A program made the position numbers and the translations under genes. Positions 17,114 to 25,759 of a DNA stretch of 64,000 nucleotides are shown here, one piece after another. The DNA lies in the NCBI RefSeq assembly GCF_003003035.1, contig NZ_PVTS01000009.1, positions 1-64,000 of the forward strand. The letters are read 5' to 3'. The notes under the pieces were generated by a model. It was not told the origin of the DNA and did no database searches. It saw only the letters and a program-made list of their open reading frames with translations. Position 1 is the first letter of the stretch. Each line of letters starts with the position of its first letter. This DNA is from Marinilabilia salmonicolor (GTDB lineage: Bacteria > Bacteroidota > Bacteroidia > Bacteroidales > Marinilabiliaceae).

Positions 17114-19270
17114 CTATTCCTTAAGCCATTTATCCAGCCAACCAAAGAATTCCCTTTGCCATAGGATTCCGTTTTGTGGGGTAAGTACCCAATGACTCTC
17201 TTCGGGAAAGAAGAGGAAACGTGACGGAACCCCTCTGAGTTTTGCAGCATTGAAGGCAGCCATTCCCTGGGTGTAAGGAATCCGGAAATCTTTACCTCCA
17301 TGGATGACAAGCAGGGGGGTGTCCCATTTTTCCACAAAGAGGTGTGGTGAGAAATTGTAATGTTTTTCCGGCATTTCCCAGTAAGGCTTCTTCAGATCCC
17401 AGTTGACAAAGAACATCTCCTCGGTGGTGGTGTACATCATCTCCTGGTTGAACACCCCGCAATGCGAGATGAAAGCGCTGAATCGCTTATCGTGGTTGCC
17501 TGCGAGCCAATAGACCGAATAGCCCCCGTAACTGGCACCTACGGCACCCAGATTTTCTTCATCCACATAAGGTTCTTTGGCCATAGTATCGATGGCGCTG
17601 AAATAATCCTGCATATTCTGGCCACCGTAATCCCCACTGATTTGCTCGTTCCATTCACGGCCAAAACCGGGAAGTCCCCTTCGGTTTGGCGCCACCACAA
17701 TGTAGTCGTTGGCTGCCATCATCTGGAAATTCCATCGGTAACTCCAAAACTGACTCACACTGCTTTGCGGGCCTCCCTGGCAATAAAGCAGTGTGGGATA
17801 TTTCTTCTCGGGATCAAAATTGGGCGGATAGATGATCCAGGTAAGCATTTCCTTATTGTCTGTAGTGGTAATCCAGCGTTTCTCCACTTTCCCCATCTTG
17901 ATCTGGTTCAGAATGGGCTGGTTAATGGCGGAGATGTTTTTAGCTGATCCATCCACCGGATTCACAGCAAAAATATCGGAGGGAGCACTCATACTCATAC
18001 GAGTGGTAATCAGATGTCCGCCAGCCGGAATCACAGAGGTATAATTGTTCTTTCCATCGGTGATTTTATGAATGTCTCCACCCGGCAGGTTGATGCGATA
18101 AATATCCTCTGTTGCATGGCGGTTGCTGATAAAAAAGAGGGCATCACCCATAAGGTTCCATACAGGGGCATGAATATCCTGATCAAAATTGGCGGTGTAA
18201 TCAATCACCCGGCCGGTTTCCAGATCTTTAACCAATAGCCGGTTTTTGTCTGCCTCATAACCATCACGGGGCATCGACTCCCAGGCCATCCGAAGTCCGT
18301 CGGGTGAAAATACCGGGTTCTTGTCATAACCGGGGTTTTCTTCGGTCAGGTTGACGGTTGTTTTTTTCTCCAGATCGTAGAGATATATGTCGGAATTGGT
18401 GGATAGGGCATAATCCTTTCCACTCAGCTTTTTGCAGGTGTAAGCAATTCTTTGACCATCAGGCGTCCAGGTAATCTGCTCCATTCCACCAAAAGGTTGC
18501 AGGGGGGTGTCAAAACGTTCATTTTCCATGATATCCGTAGCCTCGGTTATGTGTTTTTCGGTTTGGTACGGAGCTACAAAAATATGACTGTACTTGTAGT
18601 CATGCCAACTGTCCCAGTGCCGATACATCAAATCGTCTTCGATGCGTGCATTGGTTTTGGGAAGGTCAGGATACATATCCTCCGGAGTTTCATCCAGCTT
18701 GACATCCTTGACAAACAGCAGATGCTCCATGTCGGGAGAATATTTGTAATTGCTGATTCCCCCGGGGATATCTGAAATCTGAACTACTTCTTTCCCGTTG
18801 GGATTCATCTCATAAAGCTGGCGGTCGCCATTGTATTCGGATAAAAATGTTATTTTTTGACCATCAGGGCGCCAGTTGACAGCACTTACTGTATTTCTTT
18901 TGGCCTTTTTTTCTACTTCTACTGCTTTCTTTTTGCCTCCAAAGGAAAATGAAAATGACCAGTTGCTTTTAAATTGCGTTTCGATTCTCTGTCGGTTGGT
19001 TCCATCCGCATCCATAACAAACAGATCGGTATTAAAGCTGTTGTTTTCGATATTGGGGTAAGTAACCGTAAAAAGCACTTTCTGGTGATCGGGAGAAACA
19101 TTTAGGTTTCCGATACGGCCCATTGACCAAAGAATTTCAGGGGTCATGATACCGTTTTCAACCTTCACATTCTCAGGTTTAAAAGTAGGTCGCATTTCTT
19201 GTTTTGTTTTTTCTGAACAGCCCGTCATTAGTGCAAGGCCTGTGAGTATTAAAAGTACCGGTTTTTTCAT
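17114..19270 (-). CDS. S9 family serine peptidase, lipoprotein
   Basis: Prolyl-oligopeptidase/acylaminoacyl peptidase family protein of 718 aa that cleaves short peptides in the periplasm. A lipoprotein signal ends in the lipobox LMTGC (Cys about 18). A WD40-like PD40 beta propeller (VSPDHQKVLF, WRPDGQKITF, FSPDGLRMAWES) fills residues about 50-430. The alpha/beta hydrolase domain has the nucleophile in GASYGGY (about 578), Asp in GGKDFRIP (about 659) and His in ESHWV (about 691). The start codon is the ATG that ends the 61-bp repeat leader at 19268-19328, so its 5' untranslated region comes from the dispersed element. Confidence 0.93.
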   Translation of the reverse strand: MKKPVLLILTGLALMTGCSEKTKQEMRPTFKPENVKVENGIMTPEILWSMGRIGNLNVSPDHQKVLFTVTYPNIENNSFNTDLFVMDADGTNRQRIETQFKSNWSFSFSFGGKKKAVEVEKKAKRNTVSAVNWRPDGQKITFLSEYNGDRQLYEMNPNGKEVVQISDIPGGISNYKYSPDMEHLLFVKDVKLDETPEDMYPDLPKTNARIEDDLMYRHWDSWHDYKYSHIFVAPYQTEKHITEATDIMENERFDTPLQPFGGMEQITWTPDGQRIAYTCKKLSGKDYALSTNSDIYLYDLEKKTTVNLTEENPGYDKNPVFSPDGLRMAWESMPRDGYEADKNRLLVKDLETGRVIDYTANFDQDIHAPVWNLMGDALFFISNRHATEDIYRINLPGGDIHKITDGKNNYTSVIPAGGHLITTRMSMSAPSDIFAVNPVDGSAKNISAINQPILNQIKMGKVEKRWITTTDNKEMLTWIIYPPNFDPEKKYPTLLYCQGGPQSSVSQFWSYRWNFQMMAANDYIVVAPNRRGLPGFGREWNEQISGDYGGQNMQDYFSAIDTMAKEPYVDEENLGAVGASYGGYSVYWLAGNHDKRFSAFISHCGVFNQEMMYTTTEEMFFVNWDLKKPYWEMPEKHYNFSPHLFVEKWDTPLLVIHGGKDFRIPYTQGMAAFNAAKLRGVPSRFLFFPEESHWVLTPQNGILWQREFFGWLDKWLKE

Positions 19271-19504
19271 TCGTTTAAAATTTTGTAATTATCTGATAAA
19301 AAACTAATTAAAAATTTGAGAACGAATGGAACCGCTTCGCTCTCGCATAATATTTTTTAAACATGTTCTCTTGTGATTTATATTTAAAAAATATCATGCT
19401 CGTTTCATCAGTAAATAATTTATTTAAGTTATTGGTCTGATGGAACTCGCATGGTTGATTGTTTACATTCTCTTTTGAGGCAATCGTTGCCATACTCGTT
19501 TCAT
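19268..19504 (-). repeat. Dispersed leader element, copy A (full length)
   Basis: Read toward the peptidase gene: direct repeat GAAACGAG, 96-bp module, second GAAACGAG, a spacer, then the 61-bp leader bounded by CATTCGTT (19321-19328 as its complement) and ending AACGAATG, whose ATG is the peptidase start. The repeat-to-repeat distance is exactly 96 bp. A stop-free frame crosses the 96-bp module and part of the spacer. See copies at 25230, 56111, 63938 and the partial copy at 54653. Confidence 0.85.
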
Positions 19505-19977
19505 TGGGAGTTGTTATGTGTTGCTGAATCAACAGAATTATTTTCCAAATTGATTATACTGATTATGTCATTCCTAAATTACAAAAATAGACAGATTTTT
19601 GACTAAAATAAACCGAAAGCAGATTTCCACAAAGTTTTGATGCAACTTAAATCAGGTTGCTGATCTTCCATACCGAAGACAAAAGGAGGCTGACAGGAGA
19701 GTATTATTATGGGATCTCTGCTTCCACCTTTGTCAGTACAAGCATTTGTTTATAAGAGGACTGCATTTTTCTGTCTGATGCTATTGCTTAAAAATAACAG
19801 AAAACGAAGATTTTAGTTAGTTTCAAACTACAACCTCAATATTTGTATACTCGGGCTGTGTCACTCCGGTATGAGTTAAATCTCCGGGATTACAAGCAGC
19901 TGCCTCCGTGCCTTCTTCGGGGCATCCTCGTTTTGTTGTATGGTCTGGTTATTAACAGGGCTTTGCATTCTTCATTG

Positions 19978-20008
19978 TTGCAAATCCACTCTTTAAGCCC
20001 TATTTTTG
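19978..20008 (+). promoter_or_regulatory. Promoter of the helicase gene
   Basis: TTG (19978-19980), 20 bp, TATTTTTG (20001-20008), matching the Bacteroidota -33/-7 consensus. The ATG at 20028 lies 20 bp downstream. The stretch from 19505 to 19977 shows nothing else I can name. Confidence 0.55.
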
Positions 20009-20027
20009 AAGATTGGAACTGCAAAAT

Positions 20028-22520
20028 ATGAATATAATGGATTTTCAAACCAACCCTGAACTCAGCCTGGCACGTGAATTTGTTGAATCAACCAAAAGGA
20101 ATGTTTTTCTTACCGGAAAAGCCGGAACCGGAAAAACAACTTTTCTGCATAAACTGAAAGCCACGCTTCCCAAGCGCATGGTTGTTGTGGCGCCTACCGG
20201 AGTCGCTGCCATTAACGCCGGTGGTGTAACCATCCATTCTTTTTTTCAATTGCCTTTTGGCCCGATTGTACCCGGTACTGCCGGAGGAAACGGGCAGGAA
20301 AGGCGAAATGTTCATCGCTACAGTCGCCAAAAGATTGATATCATTCGAACGCTTGATTTGCTGGTGATTGATGAGGTGAGTATGGTGCGTTCCGACCTTT
20401 TGGACGGAATTGACGAGGTGTTGCGTCGTTTCAGGCGAAACAATCTTCCTTTTGGAGGTGTACAGTTGCTGATGATTGGTGATTTGCAGCAGTTGGCACC
20501 TGTGATAAAAGATGAGGAGTGGAGTTTGTTACGTCCTTACTACGATTCGGCTTTTTTCTTCGGGAGCCGGGCTTTGCAAAAAACCGATTATGTGAGTATT
20601 GAACTGAAGCAGATTTTTCGTCAGCAGGATGATAAGTTTATCGGGGTACTCAATAAAATCAGAGACAATCAACTTGACCGAGACGGATTGGATTTGTTGA
20701 ACCAAAGTCATCGGCCCGAGATAGTCAATGGAGACGCAGAAGGTTACATCACACTGACTACACACAATTATCAGGCAAGAAAGATTAATGATGCCAGACT
20801 TGCCCAGCTTGCCGGAAATTCGCACACCTTTAAAGCAACCGTGGAGGGAAATTTTCCGGAAAGCAATTTTCCTACAGAATCAAGTCTGACGTTGAAAAAA
20901 GGGGCTCAGGTGATGTTTGTGAAAAACGATTCATCTGTTGAGAAAGCCTTCTACAATGGTAAAATTGGACAGATTACTGCCATTGCGGGTGACAAGATAT
21001 TTGTGAAATGTCCCGGAGATGAAGAGGTTATTGAGGTGAAGCCGGAGCGTTGGGACAATACCCGCTATAAGATCGATGACGAAACCAAAGAGATCCGGGA
21101 AGAGGTGGAGGGCACTTTTACCCAATATCCGCTGAAAACTGCATGGGCCATTACCATTCATAAAAGTCAGGGACTCACTTTTGAGAAAGCCATTATCGAT
21201 GCCAATGCTGCTTTTGCACATGGACAGGTCTATGTGGCCCTGAGTAGGTGTAAATCTCTTGAAGGGTTGGTGTTGACCAGTCCACTGAATGTGTCTGCAT
21301 TGAAAACAGATGCCGAAGTATCCGGTTTTATCCGCAAGGTGGAGGAGGAACCTGTTGGAGATGATGCTCTGATGCAGGCCAAGCGGGATTACCGGTATAT
21401 GTTGTTGCAGGAAATGTTTGATATGGGTAGCCTGGAACGTCAGTTGGCGTATTGTCTCAGGGTGGCGTATGAAAACAAAGGGGCTGTGCAGGATGAATTA
21501 CCAGTGACTCTCGGGAATATGAAAACCATGCTTACAAGTGAGATGAAACCTGTGGCCGATAAGTTTCTTGGACAAATCAACCGTTTGTTGCAGGAAAATC
21601 CTGATTCTGACAGCAATGATTTTTTACAGGAACGGATCCAAAAAGCAAGTAACTGGTTTTCTGATAAAACAGCTGAAAGCCTCAAGGCCCCATTTGAAAA
21701 CCTAAATCTGGAGACGGACAATAAGACTGTTCGAAAAACGCTGAAGCAGGCCTTTGAGCGGCTTGGACTGGAAATTGGCATTAAATCTGAAGTTTATGAA
21801 CAGTGTAAAGAGGGATTTGAGGTGAAGAAATATCTCAAGGCCCGTGCACAAGGGGTGCTTGACGGAGTTTCCGTGCCATCGACAGGCCGGTCACGCAAAG
21901 CAGTGGATGTGTCTGTGAAATACCCTGATTTGTACAGTCGGTTGAAACAGTGGCGCGACGATAAAGCCGAAGAGCTTGATCAGGAGGTTTATATGGTGCT
22001 TCAGATTAAGTCGATGAAGCATATTGCAGCCACCCTGCCACAGTCGATGAAGGAAATGAAAAAGATTCATGGCTTCGGGAAAGTGAAACTGGAAAAGTAC
22101 GGTCCTGAAGTACTCCAAATAGTACTGGATTACTGCAAAGAACATGATCTGGAAAGAACGGACGGGGAGGAGAATCCTTTTGAAATGCCTTCATCCAAAC
22201 CCAAAAAGGAGAAAGTGGATACCAAACAGGTAACTTTCGATCTTTTCAAGAAAGGGAAAACCATCGAAGCCATAGCCCAGGAACGATCACTAACCGCCGG
22301 AACCATCTTTAGCCATATCGGACATTTTGTGCGGAGTGGTGAAATCAATATCTTTCAGATCATTCCGGCTGAGAAAGTACACCGCGTGGCAGACTGGCTC
22401 AATGGAAATAAAGCAGAATCACTTACCGAGGTCAAAAACCATTTTGGTGATGAGGTTTCCTGGGATGAACTGCGGTTGATTGTCAATCATGTGAAAGCGA
22501 AGGAAGAGGTGAAGGGGTAA
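20028..22520 (+). CDS. PIF1/RecD-like DNA helicase with HRDC and C-terminal HTH domains
   Basis: ATP-dependent helicase of 830 aa. Walker A is GKAGTGKTT (about 30-38), Walker B LLVIDEVSMVRSDLLDGIDE, and the later motif WAITIHKSQGLTFEKAI plus VYVALSRCKSLEGLVL belong to the PIF1/RecD-like superfamily 1B. The linker is followed by an HRDC-like domain (MKHIAATLPQSMKEMKKIHG, FGKVKLEKYGPEVLQIV) and a C-terminal helix-turn-helix of the type found at the end of RecQ-like proteins (KGKTIEAIAQERSLTAGTIF). This mix of a PIF1 core with RecQ-type accessory domains is common in Bacteroidota. The first ATG at 20028 is preferred to a TTG at 20013. Likely in DNA repair or replication restart. Confidence 0.92.
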   Translation: MNIMDFQTNPELSLAREFVESTKRNVFLTGKAGTGKTTFLHKLKATLPKRMVVVAPTGVAAINAGGVTIHSFFQLPFGPIVPGTAGGNGQERRNVHRYSRQKIDIIRTLDLLVIDEVSMVRSDLLDGIDEVLRRFRRNNLPFGGVQLLMIGDLQQLAPVIKDEEWSLLRPYYDSAFFFGSRALQKTDYVSIELKQIFRQQDDKFIGVLNKIRDNQLDRDGLDLLNQSHRPEIVNGDAEGYITLTTHNYQARKINDARLAQLAGNSHTFKATVEGNFPESNFPTESSLTLKKGAQVMFVKNDSSVEKAFYNGKIGQITAIAGDKIFVKCPGDEEVIEVKPERWDNTRYKIDDETKEIREEVEGTFTQYPLKTAWAITIHKSQGLTFEKAIIDANAAFAHGQVYVALSRCKSLEGLVLTSPLNVSALKTDAEVSGFIRKVEEEPVGDDALMQAKRDYRYMLLQEMFDMGSLERQLAYCLRVAYENKGAVQDELPVTLGNMKTMLTSEMKPVADKFLGQINRLLQENPDSDSNDFLQERIQKASNWFSDKTAESLKAPFENLNLETDNKTVRKTLKQAFERLGLEIGIKSEVYEQCKEGFEVKKYLKARAQGVLDGVSVPSTGRSRKAVDVSVKYPDLYSRLKQWRDDKAEELDQEVYMVLQIKSMKHIAATLPQSMKEMKKIHGFGKVKLEKYGPEVLQIVLDYCKEHDLERTDGEENPFEMPSSKPKKEKVDTKQVTFDLFKKGKTIEAIAQERSLTAGTIFSHIGHFVRSGEINIFQIIPAEKVHRVADWLNGNKAESLTEVKNHFGDEVSWDELRLIVNHVKAKEEVKG

Positions 22521-22773
22521 GGTTGATAATGAGGTGGCACAATGATTTTAACGGGATTTTTCGTGCGTTTTATTGGGTGGTTTCACTTTGCAAAAACAAA
22601 CAATAGGCGTGTAGCCCCGTGCATTATCCGGTCCGGCGGATGGCAAAAATGCAAAACGAATGACTTTTAAGGGCTTTCCGAAGTTATCATTATTTCAGAT
22701 TCATGAGATGTTCAAATTTTATTATCTGTCGGGGTGAACCACAACTTTCATTGGATAATTGTGTTTTAAAATA

Positions 22774-23616
22774 ATGAACAGTCAACTTTCTCAAATAATC
22801 GAAGGTTCAAAGGAGCGTCTCCGTCTTTTTCTGAGCATTGGTCTCGGGATATTCATGTTTATGCTTTTTTTTGAGCCTTTTTCTATATTTCTTTCAGACT
22901 TAAATAAACGCCTGGTGTTTCTGGTGGGGCTTACGGGTATTTTCTTTGTTTTGATGATGCTGGTTTACGTGGTTATTTCTCATTTCTTTGCCCGATCCCG
23001 TTCTCCCATAAAAGAATCATTTCTTTCTTCCTACGTGACGGGGTTTATTCTGATGGTTTTGAGCAGCATCGCTCTAACATTTTATCTGAGGTATGTCGGG
23101 ATGGTGAATATGTCCTTTTTTACTTTTTTCAAAATACTGGTTATCTCATTGGTTCCACCGGTGACAATAAGTCTGCATGATACCATCCAAAACCTGAAGG
23201 CACACAATGCAGCTTTAATTCTTGCCAGGGAAAAAGAGCGAAAGCGGGTTGAGAGGTACGAAGACGAATTCCTGAGCAAAACGGTAGAGTTAAGCGCCGA
23301 AGGAGGACGAGATACATTTAAGGTAGTTGTTTCGGATATCATTTACGTTGTTTCGGCAGATAATTATGTGGAGATTGTCTTCAAAGAAAATGAACACTTT
23401 GAGAAGAAGTTATTGCGGAACACGTTGAAGAATCTCCAGCTTTTACTATCTCCGTATTCAAACTTTATTCGTTGTCATCGAACCTGCCTGGTTAACATTC
23501 ATTTCATTGATCAATTGCGTAAAAACTACAACAATTATTGGATATCTCTAAAGGGTACAGATCAAAAACTGCCTGTTTCACGTCAGTATTTGCTGAGGGT
23601 TAGAGAGGTTATGTGA
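22774..23616 (+). CDS. Membrane-anchored LytTR DNA-binding regulator
   Basis: 280 aa. Four hydrophobic segments occupy residues about 20-135 (FLSIGLGIFMFMLFFEPFSI, LVFLVGLTGIFFVLMMLVYV and two more). A short coiled linker rich in K/R/E (AREKERKRVERYEDEFL) leads to a LytTR domain at about 178-280, seen in DIIYVVSADNYVEIVF, FIRCHRTCLVN and LPVSRQYL. There is no receiver domain, so the signal probably comes through the membrane part. The start is the ATG at 22774. Targets are unknown; the desaturase directly downstream is a plausible one because membrane fluidity could be sensed by the membrane domain, but that is inference. Confidence 0.85.
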   Translation: MNSQLSQIIEGSKERLRLFLSIGLGIFMFMLFFEPFSIFLSDLNKRLVFLVGLTGIFFVLMMLVYVVISHFFARSRSPIKESFLSSYVTGFILMVLSSIALTFYLRYVGMVNMSFFTFFKILVISLVPPVTISLHDTIQNLKAHNAALILAREKERKRVERYEDEFLSKTVELSAEGGRDTFKVVVSDIIYVVSADNYVEIVFKENEHFEKKLLRNTLKNLQLLLSPYSNFIRCHRTCLVNIHFIDQLRKNYNNYWISLKGTDQKLPVSRQYLLRVREVM

Positions 23617-23709
23617 GTTGTAGGGGTGAGTGTTATTCGCCCTTTAATATTGCCATCTATCCCATAAGACATCCCTCCGCCATCCTTTTTATTCCATTTG
23701 CCCCATTCA

Positions 23710-23741
23710 TTTGATGCAGCTCCTTTGGGAAGCTACCTTTG
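23710..23741 (+). promoter_or_regulatory. Promoter of the desaturase gene
   Basis: TTTG (23710-23713), 20 bp, TACCTTTG (23734-23741): a near-consensus Bacteroidota promoter. The start codon at 23833 leaves a leader of about 85 nt that carries the hairpin at 23753-23799. Confidence 0.65.
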
Positions 23742-23752
23742 TATAGAATGGA

Positions 23753-23799
23753 ACTTCCATAAAGACCGGTCCTATTTGTAAACCGGTTTTATAGGAAGT
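23753..23799 (+). promoter_or_regulatory. Hairpin in the desaturase 5' leader
   Basis: ACTTCCATAAAGACCGG (23753-23769) pairs with CCGGTTTTATAGGAAGT (23783-23799), about 16 bp with one bulge and one mismatch, loop of 13 nt. It lies inside the predicted transcript, not at its end, so it may control translation or mRNA stability. Confidence 0.55.
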
Positions 23800-23832
23800 G
23801 CTTTGTGTGTTCAATTTATAAATTTTTTAGGT

Positions 23833-24924
23833 ATGAGTAATCAAAAAATTATTTTCCCCTTAGATAAAAATCCTGATTTCATCAATGATTTGAGAAGGAG
23901 GGTGGATGGTTATTTCAAGGATAACAATCTCTCAAAATATGGCAATAAAACCATTGTTTTTCAGTCTGTTTTCATGGGTGTTCTCTATGTTCTGCCTTAT
24001 GTGCTGATGCTGTCAGGTGTAATAACGTCGGTTCCGGGAGTTATTTTGAGCTGGGTAGCGATGGGTGGCGGAATGGCCGGTTTGGGAATGGTGTTGATGC
24101 ATGATGCCAATCATCGCGTGTTTTCCAGAAACCAAACAGTTAATAAGTGGCTTGGAAAGTCCCTGTATCTTCTTGGAGGGTTTCCGCCAAACTGGAGGCA
24201 TCAGCACAACACGATGCACCATGGTTTCACCAATATTGAAGGTCATGATGAAGATATTGCGCCGGTCGGGTTTTTGAGGTTTTCACCTCACCGCAAGCTT
24301 TTTAAGGTTCATCGTTTTCAGCACATCTATGCCTGGTTTTTATACGGTTTGATGACTCTGTCGTGGGTGACGATGAAGGATTTTGTTCGAATAAAGAATT
24401 ATAAGAATGAGGGTGTTGCTCCATTTGATAAGAAATACAAGTCGTATCTCACTGATTTGATTGTTGCCAAATCAATTTATTACTTTTTTCTGCTGGTATT
24501 ACCCATTTTGATAATGCCGGTTGGCTGGTACTGGATTGTTGGCGGCTTCTTTATTATGCATTATATCAGCGGCCTGATACTAACCACCATTTTTCAAACT
24601 GCTCACGTGGTGCCAAGTTCAGCTTATCCACTACCATCTGATGAAGGAAAACTGGAAAACAACTGGGCCATTCATCAGTTGCTGACGACCTCTGATTTTT
24701 CACCCAAGAGTAAAGTTCTTTCATGGATGATAGGGGGCTTAAATTATCAGGTAGAGCATCATCTGTTTCCCAATATCAGCCATGTACATTATAGAAAACT
24801 TTCGCAACTGGTTAAAGAAACTGCTTTTGAATACAATCTTCCGTATCACTCTCAGGAAACGTTCTTTAAAGCCGTAGCAGGTCACGCGAGAATGTTAAAA
24901 ATGCTGGGAAGACAGGTTGCTTAA
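23833..24924 (+). CDS. Membrane fatty acid desaturase
   Basis: Di-iron acyl desaturase of 363 aa, DesA/linoleoyl-CoA desaturase type. The three histidine boxes are HDANH (90-94), HQHNTMHH (123-130) and QVEHHLFP (about 305-312). Hydrophobic pairs lie at about 43-90 and 215-250. The enzyme needs O2 and reduced ferredoxin or cytochrome b5-like electrons, which is notable in a genome that otherwise looks anaerobic or microaerophilic. The ATG at 23833 (MSNQKIIFPLDKNPDF) is chosen over a TG-type start at 23803. It has a strong promoter, a hairpin-bearing leader and a terminator (24962-25008). Confidence 0.93.
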   Translation: MSNQKIIFPLDKNPDFINDLRRRVDGYFKDNNLSKYGNKTIVFQSVFMGVLYVLPYVLMLSGVITSVPGVILSWVAMGGGMAGLGMVLMHDANHRVFSRNQTVNKWLGKSLYLLGGFPPNWRHQHNTMHHGFTNIEGHDEDIAPVGFLRFSPHRKLFKVHRFQHIYAWFLYGLMTLSWVTMKDFVRIKNYKNEGVAPFDKKYKSYLTDLIVAKSIYYFFLLVLPILIMPVGWYWIVGGFFIMHYISGLILTTIFQTAHVVPSSAYPLPSDEGKLENNWAIHQLLTTSDFSPKSKVLSWMIGGLNYQVEHHLFPNISHVHYRKLSQLVKETAFEYNLPYHSQETFFKAVAGHARMLKMLGRQVA

Positions 24925-24961
24925 GTTTATTTATTCAAACAGGGTTTACAAGATTTTGATG

Positions 24962-25008
24962 GTCCGGCCTCCTAATTGATCTCAATTTATGGCCGGACTT
25001 GTTATTTT
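24962..25008. terminator. Bidirectional terminator after the desaturase
   Basis: GTCCGGCC (24962-24969) pairs with GGCCGGAC (24991-24998), followed by TTGTTATTTTTT on the + strand. It also covers the stop codon of the convergent 2TM gene. Confidence 0.6.
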
Positions 25009-25232
25009 TTGAGGTTACGAACCAATAAAAACAATCCGCGAAAGATCCACAAAATAAGATAGATGACGATACTGATTGCTACAACGTACCCCAGATGAGT
25101 GTACAATTCGCTCCAACTGGTATCGTAGTAAATTATTGAATATACGTTAAGTCCGATGGCAGCGACCAAACAAACCAGCCATATAAAAAGCTCTCTTTTT
25201 AGTTTTCTATGGGTAATGATAATATCTTTCAT
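25002..25232 (-). CDS. Small 2TM domain protein
   Basis: 76 aa with two hydrophobic segments (LFIWLVCLVAAIGLNVYSII and YVVAISIVIYLILWIFRGLF) flanked by basic residues, matching the short 2TM proteins that are frequent in Bacteroidota and of unknown role. Its start codon is the ATG at the end of dispersed leader copy B, so its whole untranslated leader comes from that element. Confidence 0.8.
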   Translation of the reverse strand: MKDIIITHRKLKRELFIWLVCLVAAIGLNVYSIIYYDTSWSELYTHLGYVVAISIVIYLILWIFRGLFLLVRNLKK

Positions 25233-25468
25233 TCGTTTAAAATTTTGTAATTACATGATAAAAAACTAATTAAAAATTTGAGAACGAATGTAACCGCTTC
25301 GCTCTCACATAATATTTTTTAAACATATTCTTTTGTGATATTTATGCTTAAAAAATATCATGCTCGTTTCATCAGTACAAAATTTGTTTAAGTTATTGGT
25401 CTGATGGAACTCGCATGAAAGAACTTATACATATTCTTTTGAGGCAATCATTGCCATGCTCGTTTCAT
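25230..25468 (-). repeat. Dispersed leader element, copy B (full length)
   Basis: Same architecture as copy A: GAAACGAG, 96-bp module, GAAACGAG, spacer, 61-bp leader (25230-25290) ending in the ATG of the 2TM gene. The 96-bp module here has diverged in the middle (ATGAAAGAACTTATACATAT replaces the sequence of copy A), breaking the conserved reading frame, while length and ends are kept. Confidence 0.85.
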
Positions 25469-25759
25469 CTAATTAAATTTATATTCACTTTAAAATCTGC
25501 AATTTAGGTGATTTCGTTAGTTCTTTGGGAATGTCGCAAAATACGCTTTGCTTGAGTTCTTAAAAGTGGCGGATCGGAATCCTCCACACCTTTTTCATGT
25601 AGGCTAACTACCTGCAATTGAGCTATTTTCATATAGCTCGAATTGTAAGCCCTTTGAAATGTGCTGTTTATATGATTGTGTTAGTTCTTTGGGTGTGTCG
25701 TTATCAAGAGAAATAACTACTGCCTACTGACAACTGCCTAACGACTAACTTACTTTCAT
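25469..25759. other. Gene-free stretch with a direct repeat and a small hairpin
   Basis: GTTAGTTCTTTGGG occurs at 25516-25529 and again at 25680-25693, both followed after two bases by TGTCG. Between them the inverted pair GAGCTAT/ATAGCTC (about 25620-25640) forms a small hairpin. Near 25720 the phrase ACTGCCTACTGACAACTGCC is low-complexity. No gene supported; possibly a decayed element. Confidence 0.4.

Noticed and set aside
19308-19532. 74-codon minus-strand frame inside leader copy A as an independent gene
   Set aside because: It lies in a repeat, is broken in copy B and altered in copy C. Kept as an observation on the module, not as a gene.
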